From positions 248,001 through 312,000 of the forward strand of contig NZ_FOUS01000001.1 of assembly GCF_900114915.1 (NCBI RefSeq): a stretch of DNA of 64,000 nt, read 5' to 3'. Made by a program: the position numbers and the translations under genes. Of this stretch, positions 10,342 to 19,006 are shown piece by piece. Every line of letters starts with the position of its first letter. The first letter of the stretch is position 1. The DNA comes from Bradyrhizobium sp. Rc3b. Its GTDB lineage: Bacteria > Pseudomonadota > Alphaproteobacteria > Rhizobiales > Xanthobacteraceae. The notes beneath the pieces were generated by a model. It made no database searches, was not told where the DNA came from, and worked only from the letters and a program-made list of their open reading frames with translations.

Positions 10342-11259
10342 CTATTCCGGCAGCGGAATGAACTCATGTTCCTGCGGAACTGCCGCGAAACGGCCGGTTT
10401 TCCAGTCCTGCTTGGCCTGCTCGATCCGCTCCTTGCTGGAGGACACGAAATTCCACCAGACGTGGCGCGGCCCCTCCAGCGCATCGCCGCCGAGAAACAT
10501 CATCCGGGTCGCTTTCAGCGCCTTCACGGTGATGCGGTCGCCCGGGCGGAAGATCAGCAGTCGCGGCGCCTCGTAACGCTCGTTTGCGATCTCGACCTCG
10601 CCGTCGACGATATAGATCGCGCGCTCCTCATGATCGGGATCGAGCGGCACGCTCGCGCCGGCGGCGGCCGTGACCTCGGTGTAGAACCAGGGCGACACCA
10701 TCGCCACAGGCGACGTGATGCCGAACGACGTGCCTGCGATCACCCGCGCGGTGAAATCGCGCTCGGAGATCATCGGCAAATCGCCGGCGCCGTAATGCTG
10801 GAACGACGGCGCGATCTCTTCCGATCCCGCCGGCAGCGCGATCCAGCTTTGCAGGCCCAGCATTTTCTGGCCCGAGGCGCGCTGCGCTTCGGGCGTGCGC
10901 TCGGAATGCGCGATGCCGCGCCCGGCCGTCATCAGGTTCATCGCGCCGGGCGCGATCTCCTGGACGTTGCCCTCGCTGTCGCGATGCATGATCGCGCCAT
11001 CGAACAGATAGGTGACGGTGGCAAGTCCGATATGCGGATGCGGCCGCACGTCCATGCCCTTGCCGGAGACGAACTGGACGGGGCCGAAATGGTCGAAGAA
11101 GATGAAGGGCCCGACCATCTGCCGCTTGCCATGCGGCAGCGCACGCCGCACCGCGAACCCGTCGCCGAGATCGCGCGTGCGCGGCACGATGACGAGATCG
11201 AGCGCATCGCAGGACATGGGATCGCCGAGCACGGGATCGTTCGAGGGTTGCCAGCTCAT
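10342..11259 (-). CDS. Pirin family protein
   Basis: Bicupin protein of the pirin family; members include quercetin 2,3-dioxygenases and transcription cofactors. The 305 residues contain the pirin core FIFFDHFGPVQF and MDVRPHPHIGLATVTYLFDG, with metal-ligand histidines in HPHIG, and MTAGRGIAHSER. The frame continues far upstream to 11691, but that part translates repeat DNA. I chose MSWQPSNDPVLG at 11259. The specific reaction is not predictable. Confidence 0.85.
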   Translation of the reverse strand: MSWQPSNDPVLGDPMSCDALDLVIVPRTRDLGDGFAVRRALPHGKRQMVGPFIFFDHFGPVQFVSGKGMDVRPHPHIGLATVTYLFDGAIMHRDSEGNVQEIAPGAMNLMTAGRGIAHSERTPEAQRASGQKMLGLQSWIALPAGSEEIAPSFQHYGAGDLPMISERDFTARVIAGTSFGITSPVAMVSPWFYTEVTAAAGASVPLDPDHEERAIYIVDGEVEIANERYEAPRLLIFRPGDRITVKALKATRMMFLGGDALEGPRHVWWNFVSSSKERIEQAKQDWKTGRFAAVPQEHEFIPLPE

Positions 11260-11599
11260 GGTGGATTCCTTCCGTATTAAGCGAGCGCGATCGTAGCAGG
11301 ATTTGACGTCGCCGTCGCGACAAAGGCCGGGGGCCGTCGCCGGGGGCAATAGCTCCACATACTCCGCTGTCATGCTCCGCGAAAGCGGTGCATCCAGCCG
11401 TAGGGTGAGCAAAGGCGCGCTAGCGCCGTGCCCACCATCTTTCTCTGATCGAGAAGAAGCGGTGGGCACGCTTCGCTTTGCCCACCCTACGATCTGTGAA
11501 ACCGGGCGCTGACTGTTTGTGAGTAAGGATGGTCCTTGAAAAAATAACGCCAACGAACGATGTTCGGCTGGTTCCGACCACTCCCGTTCGCCCCAGCCG
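11260..11599. other. Intergenic region with repeats
   Basis: This 340-base gap between divergent genes holds R1 copy 1 (11400-11490). Before that lies a fragment ending GCGAAAGCGGTGCATCCAG (about 11378-11396) that resembles the R4 class. No convincing gene is present. Confidence 0.55.
11400..11490. repeat. Nested palindromic repeat R1, copy 1
   Basis: Outer arms GTAGGGTGAGCAAAGGCGC and CTTTGCCCACCCTAC are inverted repeats. Inside them GTGCCCACC pairs with GGTGGGCAC. Near-identical copies are at 20481-20572 and 46122-46212. The arms are conserved while the central 25-30 bases differ. Confidence 0.8.
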
Positions 11600-12661
11600 A
11601 TGACCCTTGCCGCAACCGAGCTCGCCTTCCGCGCTGCCAGCGTTGCGCTGCTACTGATGCTGGCGGCGTCGCTGTTGCACGACTTTCGCAACGTGCTGGC
11701 AGCCCGCCTCGGCGCCGCCTTCGCGCTCAGCTCGGCCGCGCATGCGGTGAGCTATTCGGTGGATGTCACCTCGCCGATCGCGCTCTGGCATGCACCGCTG
11801 ATCGCGTTGTCGACTGGCACCATCGTGGTGTTCTGGCTGTTCACACGCTCCCTGTTCGACGACGAGTTTCACCTGCGCTGGTGGCACGGATGGGTCTGGG
11901 CGCTGGTGACGGCCTTCAGCTTCGCAGGCTGCGTCTGGATTGCGCCCAACGGCCATGTGCGCTTCTCGGTGACGGTGGTCAATCTGATCGTGCTCGGTTT
12001 CATCGCCCTTGCAGTCGGGCAGATGATCGCCTCCTGGCCGGTTGACCTGGTCGAGCGCCGCCGCAGCGCTCGTGTCTTCGTCGTCTGTGCAATCGCGCTT
12101 TATGGCGGGCTGAACGCGGTGCTCCAGATCGCCGTCGTCGGCCACCACGTCGGCGATGTCGCCGAAACCATCAATGCCGGCGTGCTCGCCTGCACCGTCG
12201 CGGCGATCGTCTATACCATGATGCGCATCGATGGAGCGGATCTGTTTCCGGCCGCGGTGGCGCCCGCCCCGCCGGTTGTTTTCAGTCAGCCTGCGGCCGA
12301 TGATTCCGCCGATCAAAAACTCATCGACGCCCTGATGCGGCTGATGGCGGACGAGCGGATCTATCGTCAGGAGAACATCACCATCGGCGTGCTGGCGGGT
12401 CGGCTGAAAATTCCGGAATACCGGCTGCGCCGGCTGATCAACCAGCGGCTCGGTTATCGCAACTTCAATGTGTTCCTGAACAATCACCGGATCGAGGAGG
12501 CCAAGGCGGCGCTTGCCGATCCCGCCCAGGCCGAGGTCCCCGTCATCACCATCGCGATGGATGCCGGCTTCCAGTCGCTCGGCCCGTTCAATCGCGCTTT
12601 CAAGGCGGTGACTGGGGTGACGCCGACGGAATATCGGCGGCTGAAGGTGAATGCGGCCTAG
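11600..12661 (+). CDS. AraC-family regulator with membrane-embedded N-terminus
   Basis: A 353-residue protein. Residues 1 to about 215 contain around six or seven hydrophobic segments. The C-terminal 110 residues form an AraC-type helix-turn-helix (ITIGVLAGRLKIPEYRLRRL and ITIAMDAGFQSLGPFNRAFK, then GVTPTEYRRLKV). This architecture suggests a regulator that senses a membrane or periplasmic signal directly. The ATG at 11600 has only a weak ribosome-binding site. Its targets are unknown. Confidence 0.83.
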   Translation: MTLAATELAFRAASVALLLMLAASLLHDFRNVLAARLGAAFALSSAAHAVSYSVDVTSPIALWHAPLIALSTGTIVVFWLFTRSLFDDEFHLRWWHGWVWALVTAFSFAGCVWIAPNGHVRFSVTVVNLIVLGFIALAVGQMIASWPVDLVERRRSARVFVVCAIALYGGLNAVLQIAVVGHHVGDVAETINAGVLACTVAAIVYTMMRIDGADLFPAAVAPAPPVVFSQPAADDSADQKLIDALMRLMADERIYRQENITIGVLAGRLKIPEYRLRRLINQRLGYRNFNVFLNNHRIEEAKAALADPAQAEVPVITIAMDAGFQSLGPFNRAFKAVTGVTPTEYRRLKVNAA

Positions 12662-12706
12662 ATTTTTAGACCTTTGAAATCACGTAAGAATTCCGAAATC
12701 GACTAG

Positions 12707-12735
12707 CCTCGATCAGTTTCGACGAGGTCATTTTT
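12707..12735 (+). terminator. Weak hairpin after the AraC gene
   Basis: CCTCG (12707-12711) and CGAGG (12723-12727) can pair and are followed by TCATTTTTC. The stem is only 5 bp, so this is a weak terminator candidate. Confidence 0.3.
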
Positions 12736-12807
12736 CAAATCCGGCGAGCGCGTATCGCCAGCCTCCGGCCTGCTCTCCCGCACTCGCCCCAAAGCCGGAG
12801 AAAGTCC

Positions 12808-14235
12808 GTGACCCGCCGCCGCAAGATCATTCTCCTCACCACCACCATCGCCTGCGCCGGCCTCGCGCTCGGCGCCGCACGCGCCCGCGACGCGCCGAAG
12901 GTTGCGACCGGCTTCATCGCCCACACGCTCTGCTCGGAGATATTCGTCTCCGGCCTCGATCTCATGCGCGACCTCGCCGAGACCACCGACGCGATGCCGG
13001 GCGCGGGTCTGCTCACCTGGGCGATGGATCTTCGGGTCGATCGCACGCGCAAGGATGTCACGGTGTCCCTGTTCGGAATCGGCCGCAGCCATGCCGTCTA
13101 TCGCGAGGGACTTGGTTGTACGCTCGAGCACGGGCAGGGGACCGCCGATGTCGCGTTGCCGCCTGACGACAGGCAGCCCGCGCTGCTCCCCGAGATCGCC
13201 GGCCCGGGGATCGTGCCGCCGCAGAGTGACGGCCTGGCAGCCGCGCTCGACCGCGCCTTCGCCGAGCCCGCGCAGCCGCCCTATCGTCGCACCCGCGCGA
13301 TCGTCGTGATGAAGGCCGGCCGCATCATTGCCGAGCGCTATGCCGACGGCATCGGGCCGGAGACGCAACTGCTCGGTTTCTCCATGACGAAGTCGGTGAT
13401 GTCAGCGCTGACAGGCATTCTGCTGCGCCAGGGCAAGTTGAAGCTCGACGGTCCCGCGCCCATCGCCGCCTGGCAAAATCCGGATGATCCGCGTCATCCC
13501 ATCACCGTCGATCAATTGCTGCGTCACACCGCAGGCATTGCGCTCGGAAGCTCGCTGGAGGCCTCGCTCGGCGCCGCGCTGGAACCGGTCAACACCATGA
13601 AATACGCCGAAGACGATATGGCCAGCTTTGCCGAGCGCGCGCCGCTTGCGACCGCGCCGGGCACGGCGTGGAATTATCACGACGGCAACTTTCTCGTCCT
13701 CGCGCATCTGCTGCGGGATGCCGCTGGCGGCAAGCCCGCTGATGCGCTCCGCTTCGCACGCCGCGAATTGTTCGCGCCACTCGGCATGGTCAACGTCACG
13801 CTTCAGCTCGACGCTTCAGGCACGATCGAGGGCTCCGGTGAAATGCTGGCCTCTGCGCGCGACTGGGCACGCTTCGGCCAGCTCTATCTCAACGACGGCG
13901 TAGCCGGGGGCAAGCGTATCCTGCCCGAGGGCTGGGTGACCTATTCGGCCACGGCCACGCCAAATGCCTGGGTCGGCATCGGCGCCGGCTTCTGGACCAA
14001 CCAGGGCGGCAGCATTGGTGCAAAGTTTCGCATCGCGCACGGCTGGCCGCGCGATGCCTTCTTCGCCAAGGGCACGATCGGGCAGTACGCGATCATGATC
14101 CCGTCGGAGAAGTTGGTGATCGTGAGGCTCGGTCGCTCACCGAACGGGCCGCTGGGGGCCGATGGCGTGTTCGATCTGGTGCGGGATGTGGTGGCCGCGA
14201 CGCGCGAGAAGGGGAAGCTGGCGGGGGTGAATTGA
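12808..14235 (+). CDS. Exported serine hydrolase (beta-lactamase fold)
   Basis: A 475-residue class C beta-lactamase-like protein with an N-terminal signal (MTRRRKIILLTTTIACAGLA, cleavage near ARARDAP). The catalytic SxxK is SMTK (192-195) in LGFSMTKSVMSALTG. HTAGIALGSSLEAS and WNYHDGNFLVLAHLLRDA are later family motifs. The start is GTG with GCCGGAGAAA upstream. It is unlike the cytoplasmic serine hydrolase at 5291 in having a signal peptide and an extra N-terminal domain (about residues 30-140). The substrate is unknown. Confidence 0.83.
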   Translation: MTRRRKIILLTTTIACAGLALGAARARDAPKVATGFIAHTLCSEIFVSGLDLMRDLAETTDAMPGAGLLTWAMDLRVDRTRKDVTVSLFGIGRSHAVYREGLGCTLEHGQGTADVALPPDDRQPALLPEIAGPGIVPPQSDGLAAALDRAFAEPAQPPYRRTRAIVVMKAGRIIAERYADGIGPETQLLGFSMTKSVMSALTGILLRQGKLKLDGPAPIAAWQNPDDPRHPITVDQLLRHTAGIALGSSLEASLGAALEPVNTMKYAEDDMASFAERAPLATAPGTAWNYHDGNFLVLAHLLRDAAGGKPADALRFARRELFAPLGMVNVTLQLDASGTIEGSGEMLASARDWARFGQLYLNDGVAGGKRILPEGWVTYSATATPNAWVGIGAGFWTNQGGSIGAKFRIAHGWPRDAFFAKGTIGQYAIMIPSEKLVIVRLGRSPNGPLGADGVFDLVRDVVAATREKGKLAGVN

Positions 14236-14253
14236 AAGTAGAGCTTGGCGCTA

Positions 14254-14410
14254 CTTCCCCTCTCTCCTTGTGGGAGAGGGTGGCTCGCCGCGTAGCGGCG
14301 AGACGGGTGAGGGGTCTCTCTCCGCACGCCTCCCATGCAGTTGATTGCGCGGAGACGTACCCCTCATCCGGCGCTTCGCGCCACCTTCTCCCACAACAAG
14401 GGGAGAAGGG
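14254..14410. repeat. Dispersed repeat R2 (GGGAGAGGGTGG class), paired copy
   Basis: Two inverted units. The left reads CTCTCCTTGTGGGAGAGGGT, then GGCTCGCCGCGTAGCGGCGAG and GGGTGAGGGG. The right reads CCCCTCATCCGGCGCTTCGC, then TTCTCCCACAACAAGGGGAG. The element lies between two convergent genes and could fold into a long hairpin. Related copies are at 23312, 31348, 31783 and 31893. Confidence 0.7.
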
Positions 14411-14429
14411 AAGGAAAGAGCCGTCGCTT

Positions 14430-15797
14430 CTACCGCCCCAGCTCCGTCGCCTTGGCCACGCGGTCGAATCGCTCCAGCGTCATGATCGCATCCGCGAATT
14501 TCTCCGCGCGCGCGTTCAGCACGGGGCGCGCCAGCGTCAGGAATTTCTGCTGCATGGCCTGCGCGTCCGGGAACGAATTCGGCTCGCCGGACGGGTCCGC
14601 ATAGAGCCGCTCATGCACACCATCGTCCGTCGTGATGCTGACGCGGGCGCCGAACGGATGGGTGCGGCCGATCTCGAGCCGGTCGTCCTGCACCACGTCG
14701 AACTTGTCGGCGAGCGCGTCGATGGCGGCATCGCCGAGGCGGTTATAGTCGTCCCAGCCGAACGAACCCTGGTCGAGCGCGAGCGCGCCGGTGAAGAACA
14801 TCGAGAACTGGCCGCCGACGATCGAGGTCGGATGACGCTTGGTGGCGGCATCGCCGGTCAAGGTGATGCCGTTCCGATGCAAACCGATCTCGACGCGCTT
14901 GACCTGGTCGGGCGTCAGATTGTGCTCGCGACGCATCGCGATCAGCGCGTCGATCGCCGCATGGGTATAGCGGCAGCTCGGATACGGTTTGACGCCGATC
15001 TTCATGGTCTCGTAGGTCTTGCCGAGCTCGGCCACCGCCTTGTCCGGATGCGCATCGTCGGTGTAGCCGGCGAGCAGGCCGTGCTTGCCCTCAACTGATT
15101 CCGTCGCGCCGACGAAATCGTTGCGCGCTAGCGTCGCGGCGATCACGCCGTTCATCGCGGCGGCGCCGACCTGGTAGCGCTTGTTCCAGGCGCCGTTGAC
15201 CAGGAATTGCAGCGAGCCGGCGGCTTGGCTGCCGGAGACACCGAAGGCGGCGATGAGCTGCTGCTCGGACAGCCCGAACAGTTTGCCAGCGGCGGCCGCC
15301 GCGCCATAGGTGCCGGCGGTCGCGGTCGGGTGGAAGCCGCGCGCATAATGCGAGGTCGGGTCGAGTGCGTTGCCGAGCCGGCAGCAGACCTCATAACCCG
15401 CGACGATCGCGGTCAGCACGTCGCGGCCCGATGCGCCGACCATCTCGCCGACGGCGAAGGCAGCCGGAACGACCGGCGCGCTCGGATGCAGCGAGGAATC
15501 CGCGTGGGTGTCGTCGAAGTCGAGGGAATGGCCGAGCGCGCCATTGAGCAGCGCGGCCACCGCGGGCGTCCAGGTCTTGGAGTCGCCGAACACGGTGGAT
15601 TCGCCCTTGGTGTCGAGCGCCAGCGCCACCAGCATTTTCAGCATCGACGGGGTCGACTCCGCCTCGCGCCTGGCCCGGATCGCGCTGCCGAGGAAGTCCA
15701 GCGTCAGCACCTTGGCGCGATCCAGCACCTCGGCCGGAATATCCTGGTATTTCAGGTTGAAGACGTAGGCGGCGAGCGTTGCGGTTTCGTGGGCCAT
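14430..15797 (-). CDS. MmgE/PrpD family protein
   Basis: A 455-residue member of the MmgE/PrpD fold, which includes 2-methylcitrate dehydratase, cis-aconitate decarboxylase and immune-responsive gene 1. Characteristic segments are LDFLGSAIRARREAES, HSLDFDDTHADSSLHPSAPV, HPTATAGTYGAAAAAGKLFG and KPYPSCRYTHAAIDALIA. AGGAAA precedes the ATG. No methylcitrate-cycle genes (prpB or prpC) are nearby, so 2-methylcitrate dehydratase activity is not supported by context. Confidence 0.87.
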   Translation of the reverse strand: MAHETATLAAYVFNLKYQDIPAEVLDRAKVLTLDFLGSAIRARREAESTPSMLKMLVALALDTKGESTVFGDSKTWTPAVAALLNGALGHSLDFDDTHADSSLHPSAPVVPAAFAVGEMVGASGRDVLTAIVAGYEVCCRLGNALDPTSHYARGFHPTATAGTYGAAAAAGKLFGLSEQQLIAAFGVSGSQAAGSLQFLVNGAWNKRYQVGAAAMNGVIAATLARNDFVGATESVEGKHGLLAGYTDDAHPDKAVAELGKTYETMKIGVKPYPSCRYTHAAIDALIAMRREHNLTPDQVKRVEIGLHRNGITLTGDAATKRHPTSIVGGQFSMFFTGALALDQGSFGWDDYNRLGDAAIDALADKFDVVQDDRLEIGRTHPFGARVSITTDDGVHERLYADPSGEPNSFPDAQAMQQKFLTLARPVLNARAEKFADAIMTLERFDRVAKATELGR

Positions 15798-15876
15798 CGT
15801 GTTTCCTCGTTTTGGCGCGCAAGTTAGGCGGGCTGATTTGGCCTTTCAAGCGACCTTGGGGCCGCGGGCATCAGCC

Positions 15877-17031
15877 ATGCTTTTGCTTGGCCTCAGAAGA
15901 TTGGGACGTCTGACGATGGCATTCGCAGGACAGGTGTGGGAGCGGATCAGGTCGCGGCGGACGCAGCTCGGGCTGGCGATCCGGGTCACGGTGGCCGCGA
16001 CCGCGGCCTATGCGCTGGCCACCGCGCTGCATCTGCTATTGCCGCTTTGGGCGGTGCTGACCTCGCTGATCGTGACCCAGATGAGCGTCGGCCGCTCGTT
16101 GAAAGCGACGCGCGACTACATGCTCGGCACCATCGGCGGCGCCATCTATGGCGGCGCCATCGCGATCCTGATTCCTTATTCCAGCGAGGCAGGCCTGCTC
16201 GGCCTGCTGGTGCTCTCGGTCGCGCCGCTCGCCTTCATCGCCGCGATCAATCCGAGCCTCAGCGCCGCCACCGTGACCGCCGTGATCGTGCTCCTGGTTC
16301 CGACCATGCATCATTCCGATCCCATGACCTCGGCGATCGATCGCGTCAGCGAGGTCGCGGTCGGCGCCATTACGGGATTGCTGGTCTCGTTCCTGGTGCT
16401 GCCCTCGCGCGCGGTGCGGCAGATCCGTGCCAGCGCCGCGATCCTGCTCGAGCTGATCGCGGACGCGTTCACCGAGCTGCTCGCGGGCCTCACCCGCGGC
16501 CGCGACAACGACGCGCTGCACCGGATCCAGGACGGGATCGGCATCGCGATGGTTGGTCTCACTGCGATCGGCGCTGAAGCCGAGCGCGAGCGCGCCGCGC
16601 GGCTGTCGAGCGGTCCGGACACCGGGCCGCTGTTGCGCACCGTCCTGCGCCTGCGCCATGACGTCGTGATGATCGGCCGCGCCACCGTGGTGCCGTTGCC
16701 GATCGAGGTGCAGACGCGGCTCGCAGCTCCGCTGACGGAAGTGTCGGCCGTGATCGCACGCTTCTTGCGGTCGGCCGCGGCGGCCTTGCGCGAAGGCGCC
16801 GGCGCGCCGCCGATCCATCCCGTCCATGTCGCGCTTCAGCACTACGCCGAAGCGGTCGCCGCCGTCCGCCACGACGGCCTGATCCGCGGTCAGCCCGGCG
16901 ACACTGCCGAACGCTTCTTCGCACTCGGCTTCTCGCTGGAGCAGATGCACCAGAATCTCTGCGACCTCGATCGCGTCGTCGGCGAATGGTCGGAGGCCTC
17001 GGCCGACAAGTCCGCGCGCGTTGCGGAGTGA
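15877..17031 (+). CDS. FUSC/aromatic-acid-exporter-like membrane protein
   Basis: A 384-residue inner-membrane protein. About six hydrophobic helices occupy residues 35-185 (including YALATALHLLLPLWAVLTSL and GNxGG-type turn LGTIGGAIYGGAIAILIPY), followed by a long cytoplasmic region. This matches the FUSC family of efflux-type proteins. The frame opens at a GTG at 15799, but ATGs at 15877 and 15916 are more plausible; I chose 15877 with low certainty. It is divergent from the MmgE/PrpD gene. Confidence 0.72.
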   Translation: MLLLGLRRLGRLTMAFAGQVWERIRSRRTQLGLAIRVTVAATAAYALATALHLLLPLWAVLTSLIVTQMSVGRSLKATRDYMLGTIGGAIYGGAIAILIPYSSEAGLLGLLVLSVAPLAFIAAINPSLSAATVTAVIVLLVPTMHHSDPMTSAIDRVSEVAVGAITGLLVSFLVLPSRAVRQIRASAAILLELIADAFTELLAGLTRGRDNDALHRIQDGIGIAMVGLTAIGAEAERERAARLSSGPDTGPLLRTVLRLRHDVVMIGRATVVPLPIEVQTRLAAPLTEVSAVIARFLRSAAAALREGAGAPPIHPVHVALQHYAEAVAAVRHDGLIRGQPGDTAERFFALGFSLEQMHQNLCDLDRVVGEWSEASADKSARVAE

Positions 17032-17347
17032 GTTCGGCGCGTTCTCGTGAACGTCGGCTTTCGACAGCAATGCGCATGTCGTGCGGCTTGCTCTGATCGA
17101 CTGCCTGCGACCCTTGAGACGATGCGCGCGCAAGGTTCCATCGGGTCATGCTGCTGACGCAATCTCTGTCTTAGTCGGTGTGAAGCAAAAACACGACGTG
17201 AGGACCACCCCGGTTCCCACGACGGTTCCGTAGCCAGGGGTTGGCTCGAATCCGCAAAACGATTGGCGCAAGTTCATGAACGCTTCTGCGTTCGCTTGAC
17301 CACGTTTGCGGTTCTGGAACCGGACAATCCAAAAAATCACAGGACTT
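17032..17347. other. Intergenic region
   Basis: About 316 bases upstream of the RlpA-like gene. Short frames on both strands lack start signals or family resemblance. I see no repeat or RNA gene. It presumably carries the promoter of the downstream gene. Confidence 0.5.
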
Positions 17348-17842
17348 ATGATGCTATTCCGCTCGAGCGCCGCAATTTGCGGCGCCCTGGTTGCGCTCGC
17401 CTTCTCTGTTGCCGTTGCTCGAAGTGAAACACGCGGGGATCACTCAAGTGACGTCGTCGATGCCGCCTCCGGCGATGCGATCGTTGGCGCGGCGTCCACA
17501 TACAATCCGTTCAAGCCCGGCAAGGAGGAGGGCGGTCCGAAGACAGCCACCGGCGAGCGTTATGATCCCTCTGCCTGGACGGCTGCCATCAAGACGAGCT
17601 TGCGTCGCAAATTCGGTGGGGTTCAATTTGGCGCGAGGCCGAAATATGCCCTCGTCGAAGCCGTGGGCAAGAAGGTCATCGTCAAGATAAATGACGTGGG
17701 GCCACTAAGACCTGGCCGCATCATTGACCTCAATGAGCGGACGATGCGCCATTTCGATCCAAGCATGGACCTCGGGGTCATTCCCGATGTGAGAGTGAGT
17801 CCGCTTGCAGGGGACAATTGGACCCCGGGGCCGGTGGGCTGA
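17348..17842 (+). CDS. RlpA-like double-psi beta-barrel exported protein
   Basis: A 164-residue protein with a signal peptide (MMLFRSSAAICGALVALAFS, cleavage near AVARSE) and an RlpA-like double-psi barrel. The motifs ASTYNPFKPG, KTATGERYDPSAWTAA, VKINDVGPLRPGRIIDLNE and the AL/PFG-type VQFGARPKYALVEA segment are diagnostic. RlpA proteins cut naked glycan strands at the septum, but many short relatives are uncharacterised. Two adjacent ATGs (17348, 17351) could start it. There is no SPOR domain, so septal targeting by that route is unlikely. Confidence 0.8.
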   Translation: MMLFRSSAAICGALVALAFSVAVARSETRGDHSSDVVDAASGDAIVGAASTYNPFKPGKEEGGPKTATGERYDPSAWTAAIKTSLRRKFGGVQFGARPKYALVEAVGKKVIVKINDVGPLRPGRIIDLNERTMRHFDPSMDLGVIPDVRVSPLAGDNWTPGPVG

Positions 17843-17858
17843 ACACGGGCGGTGTTCG

Positions 17859-18521
17859 TCAATGTCGGCCCGGACGCTTCGTCAGCCCCTTGCCCTGCAT
17901 GCGCCAGAGCAAGAGATCGATGCGGTCCTGGCCGAAGAACGGCTCGTTCTCGAATACGAAGGTCGGCACGCCCCAATGGCCGGAGGCGGCGTGATCCTTC
18001 TCGTTTCCGGCGATCACCTGCTCGTAGCGATCCGCGTCGGCGCTGATCGCTTCATCCATCGCGGCGAGGTCGAAGCCGGCGCTCTCGGCGGCGCGCGCGA
18101 GATGATCGCCTTCGTTCCAGCCCGCCACCGAGCCGTCCCACAGCACGCGCGCGATCGCGGAGGTGAATGCGAGCGAGCGTCCCTCGAGCTGCGCCATGGC
18201 GCCCAGGCGGGTCAGGCGGTGGATGTAGGGCTGCTCGGCCGCGACATCGAACGTCGTCTTGTCCTGCACGATCGGATCGGGCCGGGGAAAGCGGAACGGA
18301 ATGCCCTCGTGCTGCGCCACGCGCGTGCTGTCGAGCACCACATAGCGAATGAAGTTCGGGCTGGCCTTCTTGAAGAAGCCGGGCACGCGGACCGCGAGCG
18401 GATAGACCGGCCGCAGGTTGACCGCGAGATCGTAGTCTTCGACGAGCTTCAGCGTCTTCGGCAGCGCCAGATAGCTGAAAGGGCTGCGGAAGGAGAAGAA
18501 CAGGTCGACGGACAGCGTCAT
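17859..18521 (-). CDS. DsbA-fold 2-hydroxychromene-2-carboxylate isomerase family protein
   Basis: A 220-residue thioredoxin-fold protein of the kappa-GST/NahD type. It starts with the family signature VDLFFSFRSPFSYLALP, where the Ser in SPFS replaces the CxxC of true DsbA. The tail GHWGVPTFVFENEPFFGQDRI is the conserved cis-Pro and substrate region. These enzymes isomerise aromatic catabolites using glutathione, but no naphthalene pathway is nearby. Its ATG overlaps the stop of the DUF2867 gene (ATGA), indicating translational coupling. Confidence 0.82.
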   Translation of the reverse strand: MTLSVDLFFSFRSPFSYLALPKTLKLVEDYDLAVNLRPVYPLAVRVPGFFKKASPNFIRYVVLDSTRVAQHEGIPFRFPRPDPIVQDKTTFDVAAEQPYIHRLTRLGAMAQLEGRSLAFTSAIARVLWDGSVAGWNEGDHLARAAESAGFDLAAMDEAISADADRYEQVIAGNEKDHAASGHWGVPTFVFENEPFFGQDRIDLLLWRMQGKGLTKRPGRH

Positions 18522-19006
18522 CGCGCCGGCTCCACGATCCGCCCCATCATGGCGCGGACGACGAGCTTGTGGAAGGGTGTGATGAGGGCGAGGTAGGTTC
18601 GGCCCAGAAGATTATGCGTCCGCACCAGCGTGGTCGAGGTCACCTGCCGGCTTGTGGCACCTCCTGCAACATCGACCACGATGCGGAAGTCGAGGTGGTA
18701 ATCGTCGAAGCCCGCGACCAGACGCTCGGGCGTTTCGTCGACCACCGGAAACAGGCCGATCAATCCGTGCGGAGCCGGTGCGCCTTCGCCCGATGTCTTC
18801 AGCCCGAACGGCGTCACCAGAATGTTGCGCAGGCGCAGCAGCACGTCGATCCAGCGCGGTCCATGCAGCACCATCCGGGTGCAGGCCTCGCGGGCATTCA
18901 CCGTCGCTGCGCCGATCTCGACGCGAAACGCGTCGACGAATTGCGCGCCTGCCAGCAGCGTGATGGCATCGACCTCGGGCGTGACTTCGCGGACGGTCCC
19001 GTTCAT
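18518..19006 (-). CDS. DUF2867 domain protein
   Basis: A 162-residue protein. Its segments FDDYHLDFRIVVDVAGG, TLVRTHNLLGRTYLALITPF and HKLVVRAMM match the DUF2867 family, which is otherwise uncharacterised. It starts at the ATG at 19006, which overlaps the MATE stop codon as ATGA, and it ends inside the start of the next gene in the same way. The same frame stays open far upstream through the MATE gene, but that part has no protein-like features. Confidence 0.8.
   Translation of the reverse strand: MNGTVREVTPEVDAITLLAGAQFVDAFRVEIGAATVNAREACTRMVLHGPRWIDVLLRLRNILVTPFGLKTSGEGAPAPHGLIGLFPVVDETPERLVAGFDDYHLDFRIVVDVAGGATSRQVTSTTLVRTHNLLGRTYLALITPFHKLVVRAMMGRIVEPAR

Noticed and set aside
17146..17340. 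Small minus-strand gene upstream of the RlpA-like gene
   Set aside because: No ribosome-binding site or family resemblance.
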